DNA from: Branchinecta lynchi
Taxonomy: Eukaryota > Arthropoda > Branchiopoda > Anostraca > Branchinectidae
Length of the DNA: 64,000 nucleotides
NCBI GenBank assembly: GCA_023053575.1
Contig: JAKZAP010000021.1
Location: 12,524,212 to 12,588,211, forward strand
Direction of reading: 5' to 3'
Shown one piece after another: positions 23,236 through 34,339 of this stretch (the stretch's first letter is position 1; every line of letters starts with the position of its first letter). The notes under the pieces were generated by a model, which saw only the letters and a program-made list of their open reading frames with translations, did not search any database and was not told the origin of the DNA. Made by a program: the position numbers and the translations under genes.

Positions 23236-23615
23236 TTTTGGGGGTCCTAGAAACTTAGTGACGCGATACCTGTATTGAAGGGGTTGAGAAGTTTTGGTCA
23301 AACTTGGTGTGGTAATATTTGGGTGTAGTAGATGGGCCGTGTAGCCATGTATTTAGTTGGGCTCAGGTTGTGGTGGGGAAATTTTTCATTATTATTTTCA
23401 AGCTAATGGGACAGTCGATGCGTGGGTAAAGAGTCGTGCTTAATTCAAATCATCAGATTACGTTGCAAGTCTTTCGTCCGGAATTTGCAAAAAAAGGAAA
23501 TTTGTGAGACGTACAAGTTTTGACTAAAGTCGGTTAGAGTACCGAACGAAGGGTAGAAAATGACGCTGGATCTTCACTTTATTTTCCTACCGGATCGAGG
23601 TTCGCTCAAATATGT
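23236..23615 (+). mobile_element. Family 1 repeat, copy d (diverged, truncated)
   Basis: TTTTGGGGGTCCTAGAAAC replaces the 5' palindrome. It is followed by the GAAGGGGTTGAGA and GGTCAAACTTGGTGTGG unit, the GGTGGGGAAATTT patch and one or two CCGGAATTTGC-type units. No 3' terminus is present. Confidence 0.5.
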
Positions 23616-24600
23616 CCTTTCTCAGATCTCGTAGCCCAACGCCACGACCCATCGATTGGGTCACCGGTGCCGTGTCGGTGCCGCTCCGGGGTATACACCG
23701 GTTGCGGAGAGAGATCACTTCCACGAGAACTACCCAGCTGTCGGACTTTCGCTGAATGTTATCGGTCTTTTTTTTTTATCTGTCAAGTGCAAAAATTATC
23801 GGTATTCGTTTTGACCTTTTTTTCGTGAATCAAAATAATTATTTTAACGAAACAGTATTTTGACCTGTAATTTTGTAAAGCGGCGTACCTTTTGTAGAAT
23901 AGTTCTAAAAACGGGTTTAACGAGAAAAATTGAAATCGGCATTTTGTTCTCTCTCTTTTTCGTCAAAGTGAAGTGAGACAAAATATAGTTCAATCGTTTG
24001 GGATATCAAATAAATTCTGTCTTCTCATATCAGCGACTTAAAGCGGACCACATCTACCACACACACAATCATAACCATCCTTACTGGACCCTACTGCCAC
24101 TATGAATGTTCAAAACCACAAAAAAACACCGTCAAACAAGACAAGGAGCAAATAAAAAAAAACACGAAATTTCCTAGGTTTGAAATAATTCGGTCTGGAC
24201 TAAATCTCAGCCGATTAACCGGGACAGCCATTATGGCACGTAGGGAGCCAATAGTCAAAATAATAATTAGTATCTATTGCTCCAACTGTTTATTACAAAT
24301 ACAAATAAATTAAAAAACCAAGACCAGTGTGGTACTCCTGAAGACATATAAAAAATAATTACTTAAGTCTCACAATTCTTTGCTAATCAAACCTGGAAAA
24401 TTTCGTCATCTGGAAAAGAAGACGTTCTGCGTGGTTTCTCGAGCCGAAACACCAATCCGGCAATCAAGTTCAAATCTAAATAAACTGGTGGCTTGCGATC
24501 AGTAAAAGAAGGTAAACAGAATGTTTCGGTTAGGTCTTTAATCTTAAAGGAGCTGTCGCACCTATAATGCCAATGCAACCTACTTCCGAGACATCATTCA
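23616..24600. other. Unassigned non-coding DNA
   Basis: A short GC-rich stretch (23640-23760) is followed by AT-rich sequence. No ORF with motifs, no terminal repeats. Confidence 0.35.
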
Positions 24601-25190
24601 TTAGTTCTTAATCCTGCAGTTCCAAATTTCATATGTTACATTCTAAACCCGCTAACGACGAACTAATCTTTGCACTTGCCGCGGTTCATTAGTGGCATGC
24701 GCATTATGCTCTCGATGAGTGTTCTCATGCTATTGATGCGTAAAACCGGTTTTCTGAATTATGACAAGATCTTGCTAGAATTCGATGGGCTTGGGAAAAG
24801 GCTTAAAACAGGCAAGGCCATAGATTATTTTTTTTTTTTAAGCAGAGCCTAGCTGTAGCCTACAGTATTCAGATAGATTTGAATATTGGAACATAAACAG
24901 TAAATAGTGCGAGGTGTGCTTTGAAGATATAGATTGCATTTAACGATAAACTAGCCGTACGCGTGGCCGCTGTTCTAGATCCGAAGTTAATTCGTTTATT
25001 TGTTCCCCTTAAAGTTTAAATGAAAAGGGCTGTGGTATGACAATCTAGTTACTATTCATTTATTCACTTAAATTGGCTTGGAAGACCCGCTGAAAATGGG
25101 TTACGTCGTTATTCCGCTATTCACTAATAACCGATTTTCAAATAGTGGAATTCCCGTGTGCTTTGTGGTACCTCTATTACATTAATTGCC
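24600..25190 (+). repeat. Dispersed repeat R5 (copy 2)
   Basis: Related to 10860-11230 (inverted) and 29565-29790. It keeps MLLMRKTGF...GLGKRLKTGKA in a plus-strand frame (24670-24852), then the AAAGTTTAAATGAAAAGGGC, GAAGACCCGCTGAAAATG and CCGCTATTCAC blocks found again at 29570-29700. Origin unknown. Confidence 0.5.
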
Positions 25191-25367
25191 TTAATTCGCA
25201 CTTCGCAGCAATCAAAGGAGTTATATCATAAGCATTCTAGTACTTGGGTCTAGACCCCCCGCCCCCACCCAAGACCCAAGATGAAACCCCGACTCGATAC
25301 GACTGTTGGGTCATCTAGCGGTGCGGGTCGGAAGCGTAGTTTGTCTTTGGATCTAAAAATATGTTTT

Positions 25368-26360
25368 TGGGATCCCAAAACGTAAGTGGAGGGATACATA
25401 TGACATCACAAAAGTTGTCCATCTGTCCGTCCGTCCTTCTGTTAGCACGATAACTCTCGAAGGGGTTGAGATATTTTGATCAAACTTGGCATGAGGACTC
25501 TTTTGGTCAAAGTACAGGTCAAGTTCGGATATAGGCTATGTTGCTCTATATTTAGGGGTGGGGGACGGGTTTGAAATTAAGGGAAACAAAAAATACTTTT
25601 TTAAAAGCTAATGAAATAGTCGAATTAGAGGTAAGGAAACATGGTGATTCCGAATATGGAATTTATTTTCTCGCCGGACAAATAGTTCACCCAGAATCCG
25701 GCGAAAACCGGAAAATTTGTGAAAAGTAATATGAAGGTGATTGGAGGTTCGATTTAGGGGCAAGGAAACGTGCTGATTCCGAATATACAAATTATTATCT
25801 CGCCGGACCATTAGTTCGGCCGGAATCCGACCACAACCGGAGAATTTGTTTAGTGTAAAAGTTTTATTTAAATTTGATAAGATGTTCGATTTGCGGGTAA
25901 GTAGACATGCTGAATTCGCATATGACAATCATTTTCTCACCGGACGTATCGATCGCTCGGAATCCGGCTGAAACCGGAAAATGTAAGTAAAAGTTTAATC
26001 TGAAGATGATTAGAGGTTGGATAGAGGGGTGGAAACATGCTGAATTTGTTTTGGAGCTTTATTTTTTCGCCGGACAAGTAGTTCCGGAGTTCCGCCGAAA
26101 CCGGAAAATTGTCAGAAGTAAGGCAGGAAGTTTCGATCTGCTTCGTCAAAATAGATATGTCTTTAAGGGGTAAACACACATGCTGAATCCATATCTGAAC
26201 TTGGTTTTTTCATATGATTAGCTATTTAGCTATTGTTTTTAAATTTTAATAGTAAAAGTGTTCAAGGAGTCTGGAGAAGGCTGGATTTGGCGAAGATAAG
26301 ACCCAGTTGTCTGGATCAAATTTGAACTTTTGGGATCCCATCGAAACCTTTGGTCTTGTT
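25368..26360 (+). mobile_element. Family 1 hairpin-ended repeat, copy e
   Basis: Starts TTTTTGGGATCCCAAAACGT; CCGTCCGTCCTTCTG run; TTGATCAAACTTGGCATGAGG unit; GGGGTGGGGGACGGG patch; then four units with CCGGAATCCGGC-like words near 25691, 25821, 25958 and 26084 (about 126-137 bp apart). It ends TTTGGTCTTGTT at 26360. The last two units and the 3' flank are duplicated immediately downstream. Confidence 0.7.
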
Positions 26361-26369
26361 ATTATAGCA

Positions 26370-26408
<39 letters not shown>

Positions 26409-27447
26409 GTATTTGAAAGCGATTAAGCCATATACAGAAAATGGAAAATGTGTAGAACACAATAAACAAACGCCGTAAATTATACTAAATTCGTTATAGT
26501 GATTTCTTGAAGATTCTGCAATTGAGCTAAATAATATTCAGCTTCCGAGACTAAAAAATGTAAAACTGGCCGATGATTTCTTCATCCGACATGTCTAGAC
26601 GTCCACATGGTGATATACTTGGTTGTTTTAATCCTCTTACACTGGCGCGATCTTCTCGAAGGTTCTAGTAATATTTTAACCAGCGCCAGAAAATTTTCTC
26701 ACCGGACGTATCGATCGCTCGGAATCCGGCTGAAACCGGAAAATGTAAGTAAAAGTTTAATCTGAAGTTGATTAGAGGTTGGATAGAGGGGTGGAAACAT
26801 GCTGAATTTGTTTTGGAGCTTTATTTTTTCGCCGGACAAGTAGTTCCGGAGTTCCGCCGAAACCGGAAAATTGTCAGAAGTAAGGCAGGAAGTTTCGATC
26901 TGCTTCGTCAAAATAGATATGTCTTTAAGGGGTAAACACACATGCTGAATCCATATCTGAACTTGGTTTTCTCATATGATTAGCTATTTAGCTATTGTTT
27001 TTAAATTTTAATAGTAAAAGTGTTCAAGGAGTCTGGAGAAGGCTGGATTTGGCGAAGATAAGACCCAGTTGTCTGGATCAAATTTGAACTTTTGGGATCC
27101 CATCGAAACCTTTGGTCTTGTTATTATAGCAGGCATATATATATATATATATATATATATCTGTATTTGAAAGCGATTAAGCCATATACAGAAAATGGAA
27201 AATGTGTAGAACACAATAAACAAACGCCGTAAATTATACTAAATTCGTTATAGTGATTTCTTGAAGATTCTGCAATTGAGCTAAATAATATTCAGCTTCC
27301 GAGACTAAAAAATGTAAAACTGGCCGATGATTTCTTCATCCGACATGTCTAGACGTCCACATGGTGATATACTTGGTTGTTTTAATCCTCTTACACTGGC
27401 GCGATCTTCTCGAAGGTTCTAGTAATATTTTAACCAGCGCCAGAAAA
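25931..27447 (+). repeat. Recent tandem duplication of 762 bp spanning a family 1 3' end
   Basis: 25931-26692 and 26693-27447 are nearly identical and directly adjacent. I see a couple of base changes (for example GAAGATGATT versus GAAGTTGATT) and a shorter AT microsatellite in the second copy. The unit holds the 3' half of family 1 copy e, its flank, an (AT)n run and unrelated flanking DNA ending CCAGCGCCAGAAAA. Only 1-2 bp of homology is visible at the junction. Confidence 0.9.
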
Positions 27448-27720
27448 TCAGTGAATATTTAATTAGCAATGGCTTACTGGCGTTCAGGAGTTAATTGCGT
27501 TCAAGTAATTTCTGGAGAACGTTGGCTACAGTGAGGATTTTGGGGAAAATAAAGGTAACAGTGTGTTCGTAAAAATCTAACCCATCGAAAAATTATGGCG
27601 TCTCCCACCTTCTCGGCCCACATGAATCAAAGACCTTGAGGTGGACTATGCGCATGTCCTATGCGCAGTCCTATGCGCTTGTTTTTTTGTTCTATGCCTT
27701 ACGAGAAAGACTTATGATTT

Positions 27721-28718
27721 TTTTGGGACCTATGACATCGCGAAAGTTGTCCGTCTGTCTGTCCGCACGTCTGTCCGCGGATATTTTGATGAAACTTGGT
27801 GGGAGGGTCCTTTACATCAAAGTACAGGTCAAGTTCGTAGATAGAGCCCTATATTTGAGGGTGGGGGAGGGGTTTCAGATTAAGGAGCAACACAAATATT
27901 TTTTGAAAGCTATTGAGATAGTTGATTTAGGGGTAAGGAGACATGCTGATTCGGATATGAAATTTATTTTCTCGTCGGACAAATAGTTCACCCGGAATCC
28001 GGCGAAAACCGGAAAATTTGTGAAAAGTAAAAGTTTAATATGAAGTTGATTAGAGGTTCGATTTAGGGACAGGGAGACGAACATGAAATTTATTTTCTCG
28101 CCGGACAATTAGTTTGGCCGGAATCCAGCCAAAACCGGAGAATTTGTTAAAAGTAGAAGTTTTATTTAAATTTGATAAGATGTTTGATTTGCGGGTAAGA
28201 AGACATGCTGAATTCGCATAGGACAATCATTTTCTCACCGGATGTATAGATCGCTCGGAATCCGGCTGAAACCGGAAAATTTGTTAAAAGTAAAAGTTTA
28301 ATCTGAAGTTGATTAGAGCTTGGATGTAGGGGTAAAGGGACATGCTGAATTCGTTTTTGAGCCTTAGTTTTTTGCCAGACAAGTAGTTTGTCCGGAATCC
28401 GGCCGAAACCGGAAGTTGGGCAGAAGTAAGGAAGGAAGGAGATACGACGTAGGCTATAGGGTGAACCATGTGCTGGATCCATATTTGATTATTTGACAGC
28501 GCAAAGCGGATATCTGAATATATCTGAACTTGTTGAAATTCAGCTGGCGTATCCGGTTTGTACTGTCAAATACGAACTTGGTCTTCTCCGATTATTACGA
28601 TTGGCCGTAACCTGTTTTTAAATGTTAAAAGTAAAAATGCTTAAGAAGTATGTTGAAGACCGAATTGTCGTGAGCAATAGTAAATTTTTGGGGATCCCAT
28701 CGAAACCTTCGGTCTTGT
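27721..28718 (+). mobile_element. Family 1 hairpin-ended repeat, copy f (with a related empty site)
   Basis: The copy lacks the first ~30 bp of the usual 5' end (starts TTTTGGGACCTATGACATCG) but has the CTGTCTGTCCGCACGTCTGT run, the GATGAAACTTGGTGGGAGG unit, four ~130-bp units and the 3' end GGGATCCCATCGAAACC, TTCGGTCTTGTT. Its flanks (CTTATGATTTTTTT and TGTTCAGGCACTAAG) are joined without the element at 29768-29795, which defines the insertion point in a run of T. Confidence 0.75.
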
Positions 28719-29564
28719 TTTGTTCAGGCACTAAGTAGTCTTAACCAATCTCACAATTGCCCACTGTAAAGCCGCGTTTGTCTGGAGATTAAAATTTCCC
28801 GCGTCATAGTAGAATTTACTTTGTTCGGACGGCCGCAGATCTTTTGAACGTCATAACTAGAGCAGATAGTGGAAAATAGTAAAATCCCAAAGCAGAATCC
28901 GAATAGTTCAGTGTATTCAGTTAAATGACACAAAAGTAAGCTGGCTTTACAGCCAAACCTTAAAAGAAGAAGAGAAGAGAAAGTAAAAGATAAAAAGGAA
29001 AATGAATTATAATACTCATAACTTCAATTCGTAAATGGGTGATTATGCACAGGACGATACATTAAAACCAGCCTTCAATATCAACTATTTAAAAATAAGA
29101 TGAAAAGTTTTTTTATGAGTAAAAACGGGTGAGCACCTTGGGTATGAATCGGTTCTTGATTGCCGCGAGGTTTAATTATCTTGTATTTATTTATAATATT
29201 GATTTTTTTTTTATATATATATTTAGTTGTTTATGTATAGTATTGCATTTGTTTTTTTCCCTTTTTTTGTTCCCAATATAATTATGCTAGGTGATTACCT
29301 GCCACAAACAAATCTGTATAGATTTTCACGTGGCAGGTCTGCTATGATATAATTTATTTATTTTTTGAAATTCCGTTATGTTTGTCTCTCTGTCAAATAT
29401 TTATTGTCTTATTCTGTGATTTTTGTCTTGTTTCACGAACACAAAATTTAAGACATCTTTTTCAGGCAAATGGTCATGAGAACCCGGCGTTTATCGGCGA
29501 TGAAGAACCGAAGAAAAGACAATGCAAGTCCTCTGATCCTGTAAGTAAAATATGTGCTCCTCTT
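28719..29564. other. Unassigned non-coding DNA
   Basis: The first ~200 bp is the right flank of family 1 copy f and is repeated at 29785-29960 (GGCACTAAG...AATCTTACCACTGCCCACTG-like). The rest shows nothing recognisable. Confidence 0.4.
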
Positions 29565-29960
29565 TAAAGTTTAACCGAAAAGGGCTGGGATAGGACCATT
29601 TAGTTACCCGTCACTCATTCATTTAAATTGTCATGAAGACCCGCAGAAAATGCGCTACTTAGTTGTTCCGCTATTCACGAATTATCGATTTTCAAATAAT
29701 GAAATTTCCGTGGGATTTGTGATACCTCTACGCGCTTGTATTTTTGTTATATGCCTTACCAGAAAGATTATGATTTTTTTTGTTCAGGCACTAAGCAATC
29801 TTCACCAATCTTACCACTGCCCACTGAAAAGCCGCGATTATGTTGAGATTAAAGTTTACCGCGTCATACTAGAGCAGATAGTGGAAAATCCCTTTGCCGA
29901 ATCCGAATAATTCAGTGTCTTCAATTAAGTGACTCAAACATAAGTTGGCTTTTCAGTTGA
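29565..29960 (+). repeat. Dispersed repeat R5 (copy 3) and empty site for family 1
   Basis: Shares AAAGTTTAACCGAAAAGGGC, GAAGACCCGCAGAAAATG and CCGCTATTCAC with 25007-25190. At 29768-29795 it is the uninterrupted version of the sequence split by family 1 copy f. Confidence 0.6.
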
Positions 29961-30189
29961 ACTTGAAGAGGGATACCTCCTACCCAGCTTAAATATGTGG
30001 TTCAAACAATACTGTGCATTTTCAGTGTGTAAATAAGAACAGTATGTTTAGATAACATTACCACCTATGCTCTTTATCCACCTACTCTTTTCTTGATCGA
30101 TCTTTTTGCAACCAACAATAACCAGCCTTTGTTTGAATTTACCTCTTGGATCACCATACTCACCTTATATATGTAGTAAACAACAACAT

Positions 30190-30533
30190 TGTCTGAAATT
30201 TCATAATACATCAACACAAGGATGCGCTGTTTCAAAATACAACATTTGGGATGTAATCTGTTGTGATTTTGAAAACCTTATGCATTAAATGCTATGCATA
30301 ACAAGTATTACCAGGAGGAGGAGGAAAAAAGCCAAAAAACATCTGCTGACTTTTTTTTTATATCATGACGACAAACAAAAAGTCAGCAGACTCTTTTTCA
30401 GCTCTTCCTGGCAATGCTTGTAATGTTTAATATTTAATGCATAACGTTTACATAAATCATAACAGATTACATTCCAAGTGTTGTCTGTTGAAACTGCGCA
30501 TCCTTGTGTTATCTCTTATGAAACTTCTGACAG
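30190..30533. mobile_element. Foldback element with ~155-bp inverted arms (copy 1)
   Basis: The left arm (30190-30350) and right arm (30374-30533) are inverted copies: CAACACAAGGATGCGCTGTT in the left and its complement in the right, and likewise GATGTAATCTGTTGTGAT and CTGCTGACTTTTT. Only ~20-25 bp (TATATCATGACGACAAAC) separates the arms. The ends share TGTCAGAAGTTTCATAA with the element at 30911. Non-coding; a MITE or foldback type with no clear TSD. Confidence 0.75.
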
Positions 30534-30589
30534 TGACGACAAAGCAAATTCAACAAGATCTGAAGGCTCATGTGGCACTTGGAAGTATA

Positions 30590-30905
30590 CATAGTATGTT
30601 TATTTGTCTCTGCCATGGTTGGATGTCTCTCCAAGACCCCCCTCCAGCTCCCCCCCCCCCCCCTACCGAGTATATGATACTCTTTTCTGTTAAGTTCCGT
30701 CCCACATTCTAAGCTTTGCTCAAGATTCCGGGCAACCCTTTAACTCCGCCCACAGTGGCCAACCGCAGGTGTAAAATTTGGTACATGAGCTCTTGCCAAC
30801 TGTCGAGTTTCATATGGAGATCGGATTATTCTGCGAATCACTCGATGTCTGCCCCCCCCCCCCCCTAAACCCCTACCACAATTGTTGTATCTATTCCCGA
30901 CTGTC
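30590..30905 (-). repeat. Diverged family 2-like units with C-runs (reverse orientation)
   Basis: Two C-runs (30648-30662 and 30853-30866) and words such as GAGTTTCATATGGAGATCGG match the complement of family 2 units. Heavily decayed, without termini. Confidence 0.4.
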
Positions 30906-30910
30906 TTGCA

Positions 30911-31290
30911 CTGTCAGAAGTTTCATAACAGATTTTGCATAACACTTTCAAGAATAACACCTTTTCACTTAGAAATAAAGTGTTATGACCAATTAAGCTT
31001 ATACTATTTCGTGCCTAGATCTCCAACAACGCCTTCAGTAGGTAAAAATACTACACTGTCAGAAGTTACGTAACGACAACAGAAGGATGCGCTGTTTCAA
31101 CAGATAACACTTTGGGATGTTATCTGTTATGTTTCTTTCGTTCCCGTTAGTGTTTTACCAATTGAAGGTGTTGTTGGAGATCTAGGCACGAAATAGTGTA
31201 AACTTAATTGGTCATAACACTTTATTTCTAAATGAAAAGGTCTTGTTCTTGAAAGTGTTATACGCTATCTGTTATGAAACTTCTTATAGT
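30911..31290. mobile_element. Foldback element with ~140-bp inverted arms (copy 2, composite)
   Basis: The left arm (30911-31050) and right arm (31155-31290) are inverted copies, sharing TTTCATAACAGAT, TAACACTTTCAAGAA, AAATAAAGTGTTATGACC and CGTGCCTAGATCTCCAACAA. The middle (31056-31135) is a piece of the other foldback family (GAAGGATGCGCTGTTTCAAC), so one element appears to have inserted into, or recombined with, the other. Confidence 0.7.
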
Positions 31291-31689
31291 CTGGACATTT
31301 GATGTTGTCAACTATCAAGTTGAATCCGAATCGAGTCACTCTTTTGAGAGTCGCAAGATTTCCAGTACCCCACTCCATCTCCCCCACTGAAGTTGGATGC
31401 GATTCGGAACCCTAAAAGTTGCGTCTGTCCCATTTGCCTCTAGCACCCATCCAGTTTCACTCAAATCTGAAATTTCATGGAGCCCCCTCCCTCCAAAGGG
31501 GGGGGGGGGTCCGATCTAGACCTCAAACGGCACATGGGTTCATGACCTTTGTAGACTTACTAGTTTCGTCTCGTATCTCTCAATCAGTTTGTCCACCGGT
31601 TCCCCCCTCCAGCTCTTCCCCTCTCACACACCGTGTCCAGGTACGGTTCGGAAAGGTAAACGTCAGATCTAGGACATTTGCTCGGAGAT

Positions 31690-32721
31690 CGCAAATTAAG
31701 GTACTTCCAGATTTGCTAGGAGGATGAAACTTGGCTGGAAAATTAGAGATTCGACAAGATTGGCTCAGAAATCGTCACTTCCAAATCCATTTCTTAAAGG
31801 ACACCTGAATGAAGAGTACCCAAGTATCATCCCTGTCTGTATGACTTCCGTTAATCCAAGCAGAAAACCCAATCCAAATACGAAATAGTGTTTCCAAGCT
31901 ATGGTTTTTGCTCCATTTTGCAGCTGTCCTTATTTCAGTACCGAACAATTTTAGAAATGAACAAATGTCTCCAATCAACGCTTCTTCTGGAATATGTTTT
32001 AACCAGTTAAGCCCAAACGCATATCTAGAAGAAATTCCAGTACGATCCGGCCAGCGCTGTACAAGATTTGAATGAATTGCGCTTTTTGTCTTGGAGTCTG
32101 CATGTGCAAACCTCCAGAAACGAACATCCCTATTTTGAAAACGTTCAGGAGAAGAATGCTCTCCGTGGCCATGTCTGTAAATGCATTCTCCATGGTGTGT
32201 TCAAATATGGTATCATTGTTCAGGTGTCCTTTAAGTATACTAATCTTAACCGCAAAGTAAAAAAAAATACTTTCAAGCAAATTGTAGAATTTGATAATCC
32301 CCATGATCATTTTTGCCTCAAGGATTTGGCTTACAAATGATTTCTAGCTCCCTTAAAGTGCGTATCTTAACTGCAAAGTCAGAAAGTACTTCCGATCAAA
32401 CGATGCATTTCGGCCAATGATCATTCGTGCCACAAGGGTTTTGCTTACACTATTTATCTCTAGCATCCTTGAAGTGCGCATCTTAACCGAAAGGTGAAAA
32501 AAATACTTTTGACCAACTGAGATATATTAATGATACCCAAGGGCCTATTATGGTTTTTGTCTCAAGGGTTTCGCTTACAGGTGAATTTCTAGCCCCTTTA
32601 AAATGTGAAAATAAAATATTTTTTACCAAACGATACGTTCTCGTGATCTCCATGGGTTCTTATCTCAAGGGTTTTGCTTTACAAAGTCGCCAAGTACCAA
32701 ATGAGCTTCTAGCTCTTGTTT
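31690..32721 (+). mobile_element. Family 2 repeat, copy c (5'-truncated, interrupted)
   Basis: It starts inside a unit (GGTACTTCCAGATTTGCTAG, GATGAAACTTGGCTGG) and is interrupted by the TTAA-flanked element at 31794-32234. It continues with ~120-bp CTCAAGGGTTTTGC units and ends AAGTACCAAATGAGCTTCTAGCTC, TTGTTT. The tail type is the same as in copy a. Confidence 0.65.
31794..32234 (-). mobile_element. TTAA-flanked element with 12-bp TIRs inside family 2 copy c
   Basis: Left terminus TTAA then AGGACACCTGAA (31794-31809); right terminus TTCAGGTGTCCT then TTAA (32219-32234). TTAA at both sides suits a TTAA-targeting superfamily such as piggyBac or Kolobok, though the TIR does not match one I know. 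The minus strand has coding-like frames (32310-31999, then 31978-31775 in another phase; both run a little past the TIRs), suggesting a decayed or captured coding segment with one frameshift. I do not recognise the protein. Confidence 0.7.
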
Positions 32722-32729
32722 GGGTTGTA

Positions 32730-33420
32730 TTGTATTATCTTGATATTGAGATGTCATCTTAATTCTCAAGTACTCCATTGTCGCCAAATCCCTCCAGATG
32801 GCGAAGAATGGTCTCTCAGCGGATTAGCCTCACCTGACGTAAAAACGATCTGATTGCGTTCGGGCTATTAATCCTCTCTAATCCGACCTGTGCCCGTCAT
32901 AGTTTGCATAAGACCCGGACGCTACCTCGTTTGGGTTTCACTTCCGCGATTGCTCTTGCGAGATAAAGTCAAACCAGTTGAAACATGTTTATTCATTTGA
33001 AGTTTTGGAAATTCTGGGGTGGAAGGAGTAAATCCTGGGTAAGTCTTGATCAAGCCCGTACGTGGAATGTTTAATTAGTTGCGTTTTTTGTCTCTGTTCT
33101 GTTCGCTGTTTTCTCTCTGTCTTACATTTTTCCCGTTTTTGTCAAAACACGATGTTTCTCATTTTCCCGTTTTTGAACGCTGTTCCGTGTTCTCTGTTCC
33201 GCTGTCTGTTTTGCGAAACACGGAACTTATTCTATTTCTGCCACTGCTAGTCCTATTTCTCCACCGTTCATACTGGGAAGTGTTGAATGAGTAAATTAAC
33301 CTCGCAAGCCGCGAGGTTTATTTAGGACAGTTTGAGTCAAATACCCACTTTTACTGTCTTTGGTTTGAGTTACCTTTTTGTGCTTGACGAATAAAGTCTT
33401 GTCTTACTCCAGTAGTTATC
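32730..33420. other. Unassigned non-coding DNA
   Basis: Contains GCTGTTCCGTGTTCTCTGTT-like text near 33170-33230, the inverted form of the ACACGGAACAGCG word of the arrays that follow. No gene recognised. Confidence 0.4.
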
Positions 33421-33426
33421 GTCACA

Positions 33427-33780
33427 GCATGTTTTATCACTATTCAGATAGAAAATTGCAGAGAGATTCGCAGATAGAAAAGAAAGAAGTGCAGAACAGC
33501 GGCAAAACACGGAACAGCATAGCAAAAATAATGTTTTTGGGGAACTTGCTCTCCTAGCATGTTTTATCACTGTTCAGATGGAAAATTGCAGAGATATTCG
33601 CAGATACAAAAGAAAGAAGTGCAGAACAGCGACAAAACACGGAACAGCATAAGCAAAAATAACGTTTTTAGGGAACCGTTTTTGGGGAACTTGCTCTCCT
33701 AGCATGTTTTATCACTGTTCAGATAGAAAATTGCAGAGAGATTCGCGGATAGAAAAGAAAGAAGTGCAGAAGTTCGGAGG
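33427..33780 (+). repeat. Tandem array, ~130-144-bp units
   Basis: Three units beginning AGCATGTTTTATCACT near 33427, 33557 and 33701. They contain AGATAGAAAATTGCAGAGA, AAAGAAAGAAGTGCAGAACA and ACACGGAACAGC. Adjacent copies are close in sequence, so the expansion is fairly recent. Confidence 0.8.
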
Positions 33781-33889
33781 ATAAAGCTGGATTCTAAAGT
33801 ATGTTTTTTTTTTTGGAATTTAATTTACAATTTAAAAGATTTTCCGCCCAAGACATGCTCAGGATCGTAAATTCGTGTTTTCGGCAGAA

Positions 33890-34335
33890 CAGCGACAAAA
33901 CACGGAACAGCGTTAAGAAGAAATAACGTTTTTTTATAACCAAACCAGAACTGTGTACACGGAACATGAACCCGACAAAAACGCAACTATTGCAATCGCG
34001 AAACAATTCTGGAGTCTGTTTTAATTCGTTTTTTCGGCAGAACAGCAACAAAACACGGAACAGCGTAAGCAAAAACAACGTTTTTTATAACCAAACCAGA
34101 ACTGTGGACACGGAACATGAACCCGACAAAAACGCAACTATTGCAATCGCGAAACAATTCTGGAGTCTGTTTTAATTCGTGTTTTCGGCAGAACAGTGAC
34201 AAAACACGGAACAGCGTAAGCAAAAATAACGTTTTTATATCTAAACCACAACTGTGGACACGGAACATGAACCCGAGACAAAAACGCAACTATTGCAATC
34301 GCAAAACAATCCTGGAGTCTGTTTTTTTGCATAAG
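33890..34335 (+). repeat. Tandem array, ~150-bp units
   Basis: Three units marked by CGGAACATGAACCCGA near 33960, 34111 and 34261, each with GACAAAAACGCAACTATTGC, AACAATTCTGGAGTCTG and ACACGGAACAGCG followed by AAGCAAAAA. It shares the last block with the array just upstream. The overlapping open frames on both strands come from the repetition. Confidence 0.8.
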
Positions 34336-34339
34336 ACCT

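Noticed and set aside
25608..28482. Several 60-106-codon minus-strand frames with similar peptides (for example LSGEKI and SNHLQI wording)
   Set aside because: They follow the ~130-bp period of family 1 units, and the same peptides appear in tandem; they are by-products of the repeat, not genes.
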